Origin: Persicaria tinctoria
Taxonomy: Eukaryota > Streptophyta > Magnoliopsida > Caryophyllales > Polygonaceae
Direction: 5' to 3'
DNA: 64,000 nucleotides
NCBI GenBank assembly: GCA_037127255.1
Contig: JBANSL010000001.1
Location: 32,576,001 to 32,640,000, forward strand
Shown here: piece by piece, positions 53,866-64,000 of the stretch
Layout: each line of letters opens with the position of its first letter
Numbering within the stretch: position 1 is the stretch's first letter
Made by a program: the position numbers and the translations under genes
Notes under the pieces: generated by a model
Told to the model about the DNA's origin: nothing
Databases searched by the model: none
What the model saw: only the letters and a program-made list of their open reading frames with translations

Positions 53866-56756
53866 GTTCATAACCTGTCACTCCCTTTTCTTTATTTCTT
53901 TTATTTTATTTGCCAAAATCGGGTTTTTTAAGACATTTAAAAAAAAATAAAAACAGTTAGGGTCGTATGGGATGGAGTTAAAAAGTGACTAAAATTTATA
54001 AACAGATTAGATTAAAATTTTGTGTAAAATAAAGGTTGAAAGATTATGGAATAATATGAACTCCGTATGAGACGAGAAACAGTTTATTTGTAAAAAGTGG
54101 TACTTAAATCAAATATTTTGAGCTAATGCTAACAACTATGCTATACATTTTTCTTAACTTAATCACATAATACTTTACTTTAAATTTAATTTTATACTAC
54201 GTCACAATTTTAAAAATTTTAACTCAATAATTTTTGGACGTATTACAAAGTCCATATCGATCTTTAACTGATTAGATATTTAACTAATTTTTTAAACACT
54301 TCCGAACAATATTTTATTGTTAGGGAGTGTTTCGAAAATTATTTTAAATCAATAAATAAATAAAGTATATATTTATTTTTAAAATAAATTACGCACTTAT
54401 CTCATTTTGATAGCTTTTTATTAATTTCTATTTAATCTTTTACTAAAATATTTGATTTAGTTACAATTAATTACTACTAAAATTAAGATACTTTGATTTT
54501 TTATAGATTCTCTACTTTAAATAATTATTTCACCTTAATTATTTATTAAATTAAATTAATTGTATCTTATGTATTTTTAAAATAATAAATCTAATTAATT
54601 TATTTATAATATTTTTTAGAATAATTTATTTATAAGCTAACTAGCAATTAATACGTGTAAAACAATCTAATTAATTTATTTCTTAAATTAATAAATCTAA
54701 TTAATTTATTTATAATATTTGTTAGAATAATATATTTACAAGTTAACTACCATGTACTCACACACACGTAATCGTAATCGGGAAAATATTGACTCAATTG
54801 TTTAGATTTGTTTTTATAATATCTATTAATTTTCCTTGAAAATTATCTTAAGTTGTTTTTAATTAAATAAGGAATTGTTTAAACTTTATCTGAATTTAAT
54901 GACTTGATATAAACTTTCGTTTCGTTTTGTTATAAAATCTTAATAAAATAGAAAACCTTTTAATTTGTATTACCTTTATTTGATATTTGATTTTATTAGA
55001 GATTTTCTCCAATTCAAACTATAACCGCAATTTTAAACTTTTCCAATTTCAATCTCTTTTTAATTACAAAACTATTTCCATGAAAAAAATATATAGTCTA
55101 CCATCAATGAAAGTTTCAGTTAATTAATTATTATTTTTAATCAAAAATTATATATATTAATAATAATAAAAATAAACAAATAGAAAATATGATTCTTTGG
55201 ATTTTTAGGTAATATTTCGATTTTTTATTATTCATCTTATGAAGTTTTTAACAAATTTTCAAAATATTAAATTTTTTGTTAAAAATAATACTATACTTAT
55301 TATCAATAAAATAATATTAACTCTTTTTATTACTTTTTAAAAATAATACTATACATATTATTAATAAGCATAATGTTATTTTATAAAACTAATAAAATAT
55401 AATATTTTATAGAGTTTTTAGCTTCTTAAAAAACATGATAAAAAATAAAACGACCTATATTTTGAGACGGATGAAGCAATTTTTTTACTTTTAAGTTTAT
55501 TATAAGAATATTTCTTCTCCGACATTTTTATGTGCTCTCCATCCAAAAGTTCTTAAAACTACATTCACCTAGAGTTTGTGTAATATGTAGTCGAACTACC
55601 AAATTATTTTGTCTTATCTTTCAATTAATTAACACAACAAAAAATAGTAGTAGAAAGCCACATTTTTATATCCTGCCTCAGGCATTTCAAATCTCAAACC
55701 TGACCCTGCAAGGAAGGTGAGACATTGACGTTTTGTCACATATATTATATATTGATATAATATAAGCATTATTTTTTTAATCCAAATTTATGTTATTTTG
55801 CTATATCATTTTCATATTATTATAATAGTATAATATATCTAATATATAATGTAAATAAATTATGGTAATATCTTTTATAAAATATAATATATTTTAGAAA
55901 TCCCGTGCGTTACGCACGGGTACTACGCTAGTTATTTACTAAATCGAGATATTTCTTCAATTTAAAAATTGAATAGGTGCAAACCCTTTTCTTGGGTGAA
56001 AATCCAAAGTTTGCCTTGTTTTTTTACTGGTTAATCAAGTAGGTCGACGCAAATTAAACCATATTATTTGGTGTGCAGCTTTTGCCGCCCGAGCCACATG
56101 CCCGGAGTTTACGACCAAATGGTGGATTTCTTCGTCATCATGTGTGTTTATTTCTATCTTTTTTTTAAACTTCATGTTTACATACTATAATTAAATCTGA
56201 ATCTTTAAATTAAATAGGTTATATTAATACAAACTATCATCTATGAACCGCAAATAATACATACTTTACAAACCACCAAGTATAATGCGAACTATACTCC
56301 AATCAACTGATTTTGATATGTCTAACATTTCCGACTACCTCGAATCCGATTAAAATGATGACATGACTATCGATACCAATGTATAGTTTGGGTTAAAAAA
56401 TGTAAATAAAATAAATTGAAGGTAAATATAATAATTTTGGAAATGAGAAGGTTAATGCAAAAGAAGATTGAGTGAGGCTAGAGGCAAGATGTCGGAATGG
56501 CTATTGACAAGATAATTTTACCTAAAATACCCCAAGTCCTTTTCATTTTTTCTAAACACATTGCAAAAAGCTCAAATCTCTCTCTTCCGAATCGAAACCT
56601 AAATCTGACGAACGAATTGTTTTGATTGAAAACAGCCTAAAATCGATGAAATTAATCAAAAGACCAATCAATCAACACATGAACGGGTATATCGGTCGCT
56701 TTAAGTGATTATCGAATGACAATTTTAAGTCTTCGTTTGAAAAAACTGTCGAAGGA
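53866..56756. other. AT-rich non-coding DNA with one Helitron end
   Basis: Strongly AT-rich, no reading frame above about 65 codons. Repeated words such as AATCTAATTAATTTATTTATAA occur near 54590 and 54690. A Helitron 3' end lies at 55902-55931; its 5' end could not be placed. The stretch 56500-56750 is less AT-rich without known content. Confidence 0.55.
55902..55931 (+). mobile_element. Helitron-type 3' terminus
   Basis: A hairpin CCCGTGCGTTACGCACGGG is followed seven bases later by CTAG and then T. Helitrons end in a short GC hairpin and CTRR inserted before T. The element body to the left is AT-rich, and no RepHel gene is seen, so it is a non-autonomous copy or a fragment. Confidence 0.65.
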
Positions 56757-57105
56757 AGAGCTCGGCAGACAGAAATGAGGTTAATGCATAAGCTCGACAT
56801 ATTTATGTGAGGTGAATAAATAAGCTCGGCAAGTTTTTGTGAGGTGAATACGTAACCTAGGTGCATAAAAACGAGGTTATGAAGGAGCCTCGTCTACTTT
56901 TTAGGAGGTATATAATGACCCCTTTGAAGATCTTATCTAAATCCTCATTGATATAAGCCGAGCTAAATAAACAACCTCGGCCTCTGTTGTTGAGGTGAAG
57001 GAGGGAGCTCGGCTTCTGTTGTTGAGGTTAAAGAGAGAGCTCGACTTCTGTTGTTGAGCTTAGTGAGTGAGCTCGGCCAATGTTGTCGAGGCTATAAAAT
57101 AGCCT
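56757..57105. repeat. Degenerate 32-bp minisatellite (GAGCTCGGC / GAGGTGAA units)
   Basis: About nine units of the form (G)AGCTCGGCnnnnTGTTGTTGAGGTnAAnnn follow at a 32-bp step, most regular at 56985-57105 (for example GAGCTCGGCTTCTGTTGTTG). A 40-bp unrelated piece interrupts them near 56910-56950. Confidence 0.8.
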
Positions 57106-57663
57106 CCTTGACACGTATTGCATAAATTCATTAAAAGTATATGTGTGATGAATATTGTTATAATGCAAACTCATATGCTTCTAATAATGAGACATACTAA
57201 ATGACTAAATCAGTTTAGAAAATGTTGTTTTTTCCACTTCTGATTGCATCTCTAAATGAAATAGTAAATTAGTTATTCTTAAGCAGACATCAAACAAATT
57301 AATGCATATTTTAATGTTTTATCTTACGGTAATTGTTTCAAGTGCCCACTTCCCACTTATCCTCAACCTAAGGATTAATGGCGTCTCAATTCCTTTCCGT
57401 CCTGATCTAGTAAATAAGAAAAATGTAATTATTTGGAGCTACATTACCTGTACTAATCTAAATAACAAGCCATTGGTAGTGACTGTTGTTATGCTATGGA
57501 AATCTAATGTATTAGCAATAGAAAAACAACTAGGAATTACATCCACGTTGCATTCACGATGGTTTCATGAACAAAAAATATTGGTATATGTCAGTTCGAC
57601 AAGTAATATTGAAATCTTAAATTACCTCTATTGGTGTTACATTCATGACGAATACATCTATCC
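57106..57663. other. Stretch with an unrecognised 140-codon frame
   Basis: The plus frame 57302-57724 is open for 140 codons (FPLILNLRINGVSIPFRPDL and onwards), which is long for DNA of this composition. It has no domain I recognise, and its end runs into the Helitron terminus at 57664. It may be a decayed exon. The rest is AT-rich. Confidence 0.3.
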
Positions 57664-58310
57664 ACTAGTGTTTTGGCTTGTGCTACGCACGGGTCTAAAT
57701 TTTTTTAATATAAATTATATATAAAATAATATTTTTATGTTATAATTATTAAAGATTTATCGCTAGGGAAAAATATTTTTGTATAAATATATTGAGATTA
57801 TTTATGATGAACTTTAACCGCTAAATTGTTATCAAATGTATAGTTGTTCGTGCTTCATACTAATATTTATATTTAACACCACAAACATTATACAACCAGC
57901 CTTTTTCTTGCTTCTATTTATTCAAATTAATATGATATATTATGATTTCTAATATTAATTTTAAAATGATGAAATTAAATAAATGAGTAATGTTAACCAA
58001 CCTTTTATTTCAAATTAATATGATTATTATGATTTTTAAAAATTGAAGTTATTATTTTTAATCTATAAGTTTTCCTAATTTTAAGAATACATTTCGTTAA
58101 TGCATTTAATTTATTGGGCAAAATGAAATCCTCTTTTATAAGTTATATTGATTTATTCATTTATTTATATTATTATTTATTTTTATTAGGTTAAATTCTA
58201 GACTTGTCATTATGTAAAAAAATAATCTTTCTAAAAAGCTATATTTTTATTGTTGTGAATCTAAATATTTTAAGCTAACTTTATATGCTATATAGATATA
58301 TAGATATAGA
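57664..58310 (-). mobile_element. Short non-autonomous Helitron (647 bp)
   Basis: On the minus strand the 5' end reads A|TCTATATCTATATATC and the 3' end has a partly decayed hairpin GTGCGTAGCAC, then ACTAG|T. These fit the Helitron rules (5' TC, 3' hairpin and CTRR, insertion between A and T). No coding content. The left arm of the inverted repeat lies inside. Confidence 0.55.
57837..58008. repeat. Left arm of a 172-bp inverted repeat
   Basis: The reverse complement occurs at 58796-58968 with about 97% likeness (four or five differences). The arms are about 790 bp apart. Confidence 0.92.
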
Positions 58311-58795
58311 TGTTAAACTGACGGTTATTTTATGAACAAATAATATTGAAACATAATATTAGTCAATAAAAGTCGCTATCCCATTGGTTCTACCCCTGCA
58401 CATATTTCACAACATCTTAGGTTCGATTTCGAATAACCCGAATTTTTTACTTCATTTTTTTTATTCTTAGGATATAGAAGAAGCTCAACAAAATCTACCG
58501 AGCTTATGAAATAGCCTCGGCTTTATTTGGTGAGGTGATGTTGTGAGCTCGGCAAATTTTGACGAGCTTAACACGTCACCTCGTAATAAGGTTGAATTTA
58601 CCACAACGACGCCTACAAAAGCCCGGGATGGTTTTGGAGGGAAAAATAAATAGATTGGGAGGGAAAATTTTGGAGGAAAAAATAAATGGATTGAGAGGGA
58701 AAATTTAGGGTTTGGCCGCCAATAAATTCTATATAAGACCTCCATAGTTCTACAAAATAGTCACAACTCCAAAACATGGCGGAAACTATCTATGA
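58311..58795. other. Spacer between inverted-repeat arms, with two 32-bp minisatellite units
   Basis: AT-rich at first. At 58497-58600 two to three units of the GAGCTCGGC / GAGGTGA type return (AGCCTCGGCTTTATTTGGTG, GAGCTCGGCAAATTTTGACG). At 58630-58700 GGAGGGAAAAATAAATNGATT occurs twice. No gene. Confidence 0.6.
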
Positions 58796-58968
58796 AATAA
58801 AAGGCTGGTTAACATTACTCATTTATTTCATTTCATCATTTTAAAATTAATATTAGAAATCATAATATATCATATTAATTTGAATAAATAGAAGCAAGAA
58901 AAAGGCTGGTTGTATAATGTTTGTGGTGTTAAATATAAATATTATTATGAAGCACAAACAACTATATG
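58796..58968. repeat. Right arm of the inverted repeat
   Basis: Ends where the LTR of gypsy element 2 begins, so that insertion may have cut it. Confidence 0.92.
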
Positions 58969-59299
58969 TTGTTGCAGGAGTAAGTCAAGTATAGAATAGA
59001 ATATGGTTTAGAACGACTCCCCTGTCTCAGCAAATAATTACAAGACTTCCTCCCGTTGTAGTAAGAGAAAAGTCAGGATCGAATCCACGAGGAAGCACGT
59101 CAGCAGTTCTCAGGTAGCTATCAGATTCTCACAAAGGCAGCAGAAAAGACAGAAACACAGAAAGGAAAGAAACAAATAAACCCGGCAAGGGCAACTAAAA
59201 CAAAAGCAAAGAAGCAAAACAAAGACAGAAATAAAAGCAAAGCAAATAAAGAACAAAGCAAAAAAACGAAAGCAAAGACAAAAAGTAACTCGAGGACAC

Positions 59300-59450
59300 A
59301 GAAGCTGGTCGATCTCGACAAAGAAAGTAAAGACAGAAACTTGAAATTGACAAAAGCAGAAGAAAAGACAACTCGACTAAGACAACCCCTCCTCGACCTC
59401 GACAAGAGTAACTCGAGATCGACAAAGGCTGGTCTATGTCGACTAAGAAC
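59300..59450. repeat. TCGA-N2-TCGA motif cluster, downstream side of LTR-C
   Basis: TCGATCTCGA near 59309, then a triplet near 59393, 59413 and 59433 (TCGACCTCGA, TCGAGATCGA, TCTATGTCGA) at 20-bp steps. Confidence 0.82.
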
Positions 59451-60078
59451 AGAAACTTAAAACTTTGCAGAATTGAAGACAGAATGCAGAAATTTGACAG
59501 AAATAAACTTCAATATATTAAAAGACCTCCAAGGCCAGGGTTTCAACACCACAACGATAACCATGCAAAACAACACATAAAGGCATAAAAGATCATGCTT
59601 TCCATCAAATAACTTTCGTTATTAACAAATAGGCATATAGAGGCTCTCGCATAAACCCTAATTGTTACTAACCCTTTTTCACATAATTAATCCAAGTTGC
59701 ATTAAGATCACTTTCGCTTCAATAATACAAACAAGGATCACCTTCAACTCTCGCAAAAGAATCATGCTCATAGGGATAGAAGATGAATTGCACAAAAAAG
59801 ATCTGACCTTTATCGCATCGCCTCACATGGCCAACGTCGGGCTCACCCCAGCCACAGAAGTGGGTGGACTACTCACGCCTCATCGCAATCGCAAACATTG
59901 AATTGATGAAAAGAACTAAATTGCATAAACTAAATTCAAAGCCTTTTACAATCTTGGCAATCAACTTTCGCTGTAAGCCAAAACCTTAAAAACCTTAGAA
60001 CTCCTAACTGTATCTCTGAATGGAACTACTTACTTGTCTCTGAATGATTGAATGAATGAAAAACCAGCCCCATGGGCT

Positions 60079-60086
60079 TTATTTAT
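60079..60086 (-). promoter_or_regulatory. TATA box of LTR-C
   Basis: TATAAATA on the minus strand in the conserved GGGCTTTATTTATAG context. Confidence 0.6.
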
Positions 60087-60354
60087 AGTGATCTATTCCT
60101 TGTTAGTCAAGGATTAAATCTTCTATCTCTATCTAAAATTATATCTAAAAGCATAAAAAGATAAATAAATGTTTAATGGAAATAAATCCATAAGGAAAAG
60201 ATAAAACTAAATAGGAAATATGTCTTCATCTTGATAGATTCCGCCTTCCATAGATAGAATCGGATGGATTTGGATAGATCTTACGGCTTTGCGACCGAGC
60301 AACTCCAACTCTACTCGGACAAGGCTTCGTCGAGCAGCTTCTGGAATCTGGGTC

Positions 60355-60930
60355 TAGTCGACTTCGATAAGGTCTCGTCGACCTCGACCACGATGGTTTC
60401 GTCGAATGGACCTGGCTGACTTCTCTGCTCGATGTGGCTCGTTTTGGTTCACTGGGCTCTTGTCGACTTCGAGTAAGCTTCATCGACCTCGAGTAACTTT
60501 GCTCGCCGACTAGGGTTTCTCGAGTAGATCTCCTCGACAGGGTCGGACATGATCTGGGTGCCTTGTCGATCTCAACTAACTCTTGTCGAGATCGAGTAGG
60601 ATTCGTCGAGGATGGCTCGGATGGTCTCGTTGAGGACTCCTCCTCGTCTGGCTGGGACTGGCTTGTCGACCTCGACAAGGGGTTCGTCGAGGTCGAGTAG
60701 ACCTGGCTCGGATTCTCGTCCTTGGCTTCTCGGGCAGCTCTTCCCCTTGTCGACTCCGGGCATGGTGCTGGGCTTCGTCGATCTCGACCAGAGTTTGTCG
60801 AGATCGAGTAGACTCCGGAGGCTCGGGTTGCCGGGCTTCTCGAGCAGGCTTGCTCGACAAGGCCGTGTTCGGTCATGCTTGTCTAGGTCGAGTAGACCTA
60901 CTCGATGTCGAGTAAGGTTGACTCTCAGAC
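60355..60930. repeat. TCGA-N2-TCGA motif cluster, upstream side of LTR-C
   Basis: Six pairs at 20-21 bp near 60358, 60463, 60565, 60666, 60778 and 60885. Central dinucleotides are mostly CT, CC, GA, GG and TC rather than TA. Confidence 0.85.
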
Positions 60931-61171
60931 TTGTTCTGCTGCTTTGACCTTGGACTTCTGTAGTGGTTTTCCGAGCTTTTCCGACTTTCTGTAGAATTGC
61001 TGTAAAAGCCTCGATTTCTGCGATTTTAAACAGAAACTGGTGTAGATTCCATAATTTGGCAAATGAACATAAACTACATAGATTCTGTACTATTCTAGCC
61101 CAAATGAATGCAATGTATACAAAAATCGATATAAAAGTTGCTGTAAAACATGGCAGATTCCGCTTACAACA

Positions 61172-62649
61172 AACACCCCATACTTAAGCTTGCTTGTCCT
61201 CAAGCAATACTTTTAATTGTCATTCAGGGGAAGAAATCAATACTCTCAACATCTTAGATTCATTCTTATATAACCCTGCAATCAATTACCATCCTCGAAA
61301 AGGTACTAGTGTCACAAATCCATGCATGTGCAAATATGTAAAAGCAACATCTACTCACAAAAGGAGGGTATTGCATAAACAATTTATTCGTGACAAAGCA
61401 TTGATAATCAAGAAGACTCTAATTTAAGCTCGTGAAGGAGTAGATTGGTAAAAGGCTAAAAGGTGGGCGATTTTTGGCAATGTGGTGCTTTTATGATCCG
61501 GGGAAATGGAGTACTTTCCAAACTTGAGTTTCATTCCACATTCCTTTTCCATATAATTCATCACCTTTCATAATGCTTTTCTCAATAATAATGCTTTTAC
61601 CTCTCTAACCTTAGCACTGCCTTCTCGCGAGTCGCAAACATGGGTGTCATGAATGGCCCCGGATACTTAGTGCGTCGGACTCCTCACAATGTGTCCCATC
61701 TCTCCAAACTATTATCTCAGAGAGCAGGGTCAATCTACCTTTATCTCCTGAGGTGATTGGATTTTCTTTCACTCATTAAATTTTCCATATATTTCAAACA
61801 CTTTCCTTCCAAACTCCAATAATGATAATAATCACACAAACACCATATAACATTTCCATAATGTAACATCATTCTCAACATAATCCCCGGATAAGGTAAA
61901 GAATGGCAAATATTTAGATCATGTGGAGCAATATGAAATAAGGCATATCATGGTTTTTGTGATGCATAAGCATAGGTAAGGCTAGGATTATAAACATATG
62001 AGCATTATATGGAAATATAAAGTCCTCCATCATCTTATCATGCAACATGTCAAAAGCAACTTCAAATTTTACCTCCTTTCATGGTTTTCATCAAAATAAT
62101 GCACTTCATTGTGACTTCCCTTTACTAGGCAATTTCATGCTATATCTATAATGAATCTAATTTTGCATCGTCGAGTCCAATATAAGCTTCCATGACATTA
62201 TCAAAAAAATTCAATGGGGGTCATTTTTCTCAAATTTTTGGAAATTCACATAAATCAATAACGCATTCCAAAATAGCCATGTAGCAGTTCTAAGAAATAA
62301 TGCATAAGTAATGTCAAATATGATCAATGTGCACTAAGTAAGCCCTTCCCCCACCCCATACTTAAACATTACAGTGTCCTCATTGTATATAAAACAATGT
62401 AAAGGGTAAAGAAAGAAACTCACAAGACAGATCTGCAGAGCCGCATAATTTCGAACACCTCTTAGTCCGAGCATTCATGTAGCTTGGTTCTATCCATGAC
62501 CTGAAAAGTAGAAGACATATACCCAAAAATAGAAACAACCAAAACCAAAAACAATGTTCAAAACCAAAAAACAAAGTCTTAAAAGTCCTAAAAAAGTCTA
62601 TGTAAATGCTCTAGATTTTATAGTCGCTAGGCCGACTTTCCATTTATGC
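61172..62649. other. 3' non-coding internal region of gypsy element 2
   Basis: Starts with AACACCCCATACTTAAGC (polypurine tract on the minus strand) and repeats the 13244-14732 region of element 1 with small indels. No open frame. Confidence 0.75.
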
Positions 62650-64000
62650 TCAAGGTGGCATCTGCAGAGCCCATGTAGCTTGGGCCTCAAATAGGACTCC
62701 ATTCTTGTCCATCAGCTATAATCCTCCAGAATGGATCTTGTTCACCACGAATGGTCCCATCCGCTTCTTGTTGAATTTGTTAGGAAACCAATGATCCTTT
62801 GATTTAGAGACATAGAGCTTGTCTCCAACTTCATACTCCTTAGGGTCATCATTGGAAATCCTGCACAATCGCACATACCAAGGCAGACCTCTCCCATGTA
62901 TAGATAAATCTTTGATGGAAATAGGAGAAGAAAGATCCATACCTTGACTTACCTTCGCGGAAACGGAATCGGGCACTACTATATTTGGCCGATCTCGACT
63001 AGGGCTCCTCGAGATCGACGAGGCTGCAGGTTCTGGTGGTGGTGGCTTCATCGAGGAGGAAGAAGTCGAGGAAGGGGGCTTGTCGACATCGACAAGACTG
63101 GTCGACCTCGATGAAGACTCTGGCTCTGGTGGCTTGCTCCTCGAGAAAACAGGGTCTGGTGGCGCCGATTGGTGGTCGACCTCGACAAGACTTGTCGAGA
63201 TCGACGAGGGTTTCTCTCCTGGTTGCTGCGACGTCGAGGAAGCAGGGGCGGTGCTCTCCGAGTGCTGGTCGACATCGAGTAGCTTCCTCGAGATCGACAA
63301 GGGCTCTGGTCCTGGAATTGGCAGCGTCGAGGAAGACAGGTCTGGTGGCTCCGAGTTTTGGTCGACCTCGACGAGACTACTCGAGGTCGAGTAGGGCTGT
63401 TCCTCTGGTTTGCTGATCGGCTTCGGTGGAGTCACCTTGGTCTGGTCGAGATCGACTAGGGTCTGGTCGATCTTGACCCCATACTTAGTTCCTTTGTTCT
63501 CCTTGAGGATTGCCATGATCTCCTCCACCTGGGCCTCCATGTCCCTCTTTTCCAGCTCCTCCGGGGTCATATTTCTGACCTTGGGTTCCCCGCAGGTGAT
63601 GTAGCCAGCTGAGATAGATTTGACCTCTTCCATTGGACCCGTATACCTTTTAGTTTTGTTGAAGGAATACTCAATTACTTCATCGCTGATGTTGAAGGTG
63701 AGCACTCCTTTCCGTACGCTTATGTTGGCATCCACCGTCGCCAAGAATGGTCTCCCTAGAATAATTGGACAAGCAGGATCTTCTTGCATATCAATAATTA
63801 AGAAATCAGCAGGGACGAAGAATTTACCTACTTGTACTGGAACATTTTCCACCATGCCTGTTGGAATGACCACCGTGTTGTTGGCCATGTAAAGTCTAGC
63901 ATCCACAGGCTCTAGGGCTCCTATCTTAATCTTGGACCAAATCGTTAAAGGCATAATACTAACACTGGCTCCAAGATCACATAAAGCATTAATTTTGTAT
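62650..64000 (-). pseudogene. Gypsy element 2: protease, Ser/Asp linker and integrase-like C-terminus
   Basis: One continuous frame from beyond the window edge to 62716 joins the protease (ALEPVDARLYMANNTVVIP, CPIILGRPF, ISDEVIEYSFNKTKR) to a long Ser/Pro/Asp linker (STSSSLVEVDQN, ISTSLVEVDHQS, RSTSLVDVDKP). The C-terminal block SIKDLSIHGRGLPWYVRLCR..EYEVGDKLYVSKS follows. A TAG at 62716 replaces the Gln codon of element 1 and removes the last 21 codons. The active-site CDLGAS part lies just past 63954 and is only partly visible. The frame shows that protease and C-terminus were one polyprotein in this family. Confidence 0.85.
62988..63480. repeat. TCGA-N2-TCGA motif array in the linker of element 2
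   Basis: Six pairs (about 62992, 63083, 63177, 63270, 63361, 63446), spaced 19-21 bp inside a pair and about 90 bp between pairs. Each pair covers a Ser/Asp-rich stretch of the linker. Confidence 0.85.

Larger units (their letters stand above)
58971..61171 (-). repeat. 3' LTR of gypsy element 2 (LTR-C)
   Basis: In plus reading TGTTGCAGGAG to CGCTTACAACA, 2201 bp, inverted ends TGTTG..CAACA. It shares the CAGGATCGAATCCACGAGG block, the TCGGGCTCACCCCAGCC block, a TATA box and motif clusters with the other LTRs. Confidence 0.85.
58971..64000 (-). mobile_element. Athila-like Ty3/gypsy element 2, cut by the window edge
   Basis: The 3' LTR (58971-61171), polypurine tract, 3' non-coding region and protease/C-terminal coding region repeat the layout of element 1. 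It again lacks reverse transcriptase and integrase core. Its gag and 5' LTR lie outside the window. The LTR differs clearly from LTR-B and LTR-A, so at least three subfamilies are present. Confidence 0.88.

Noticed and set aside
58380..58450. Possible tRNA or SINE at CCATTGGTTCTACCCC..GGTTCGATTTC
   Set aside because: A B-box-like word is present, but no stems can be formed and no tail or duplication is seen.
62988..63480. Regularly spaced short repeats read as a CRISPR-like array
   Set aside because: Repeats are only 10 bp, spacers are 9-11 bp, and the context is a plant retrotransposon.

Overview
The window is plant nuclear DNA, most likely from an AT-rich eudicot. Everything recognisable in it belongs to plant transposable-element families: copia, Ty3/gypsy, L1-type LINEs with a C-terminal RNase H, a BED-finger hAT element and Helitron ends. 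I found no host protein-coding gene I could support. Introns cannot be excluded in the AT-rich stretches, so small host genes could be missed there.

Region 1 (1-26209) is a nested stack. A copia remnant (1-930) is followed by an old plus-strand LINE (LINE-1, from about 2160). That LINE is split by a minus-strand copia element (2635-22264). The copia element is itself split by a 6000-bp hAT transposon (4985-10984, flanked by a perfect 8-bp target duplication GTTTGAAT) and by a 9.2-kb minus-strand Athila-like gypsy element (11174-20325). The hAT element carries a related solo LTR (8322-10152). LINE-1 resumes at 22265 with its endonuclease, reverse transcriptase and zinc-knuckle regions, all broken by stops.

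Region 2 (26210-39486) is a large gypsy derivative with ~3.3-kb LTRs and a ~4.7-kb internal region without any gag-pol. It has a Tekay/Del-like LTR end and a tRNA-iMet primer site. The left LTR carries another solo LTR flanked by an identical 179-bp direct duplication. Upstream of the left LTR is a second copy of the last 546 bp of the internal region, and the right LTR lacks its last 117 bp.

Region 3 (39487-46729) is mostly non-coding. It holds a GC-rich block, a 32-bp perfect palindrome, tandem duplications, and a 2256-bp inverted-repeat element sitting inside a TA microsatellite. That element contains a GC-rich segment, four 160-bp tandem repeats, a tRNA-like sequence and many TTGCACAA motifs.

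Region 4 (46730-53865) is a complete LINE on the minus strand (LINE-2) with a 17-bp target duplication, a 25-nt A tail, an open ORF1 and a 1377-codon ORF2. An additional long reading frame fills the space between ORF1 and ORF2 and overlaps both by start/stop codons.

Region 5 (53866-58970) is AT-rich with two Helitron 3' ends, a 32-bp degenerate minisatellite and a 172-bp inverted repeat. Region 6 (58971-64000) is a second minus-strand member of the Athila-like family, cut by the window edge.

The most unusual signal belongs to the Athila-like family. Several dozen copies of the near-palindrome TCGA-N2-TCGA, mostly in pairs 19-21 bp apart (two DNA helical turns), lie in each LTR on both sides of the promoter and again inside the coding linker of the internal region. 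They look like a self-carried array of protein-binding sites.
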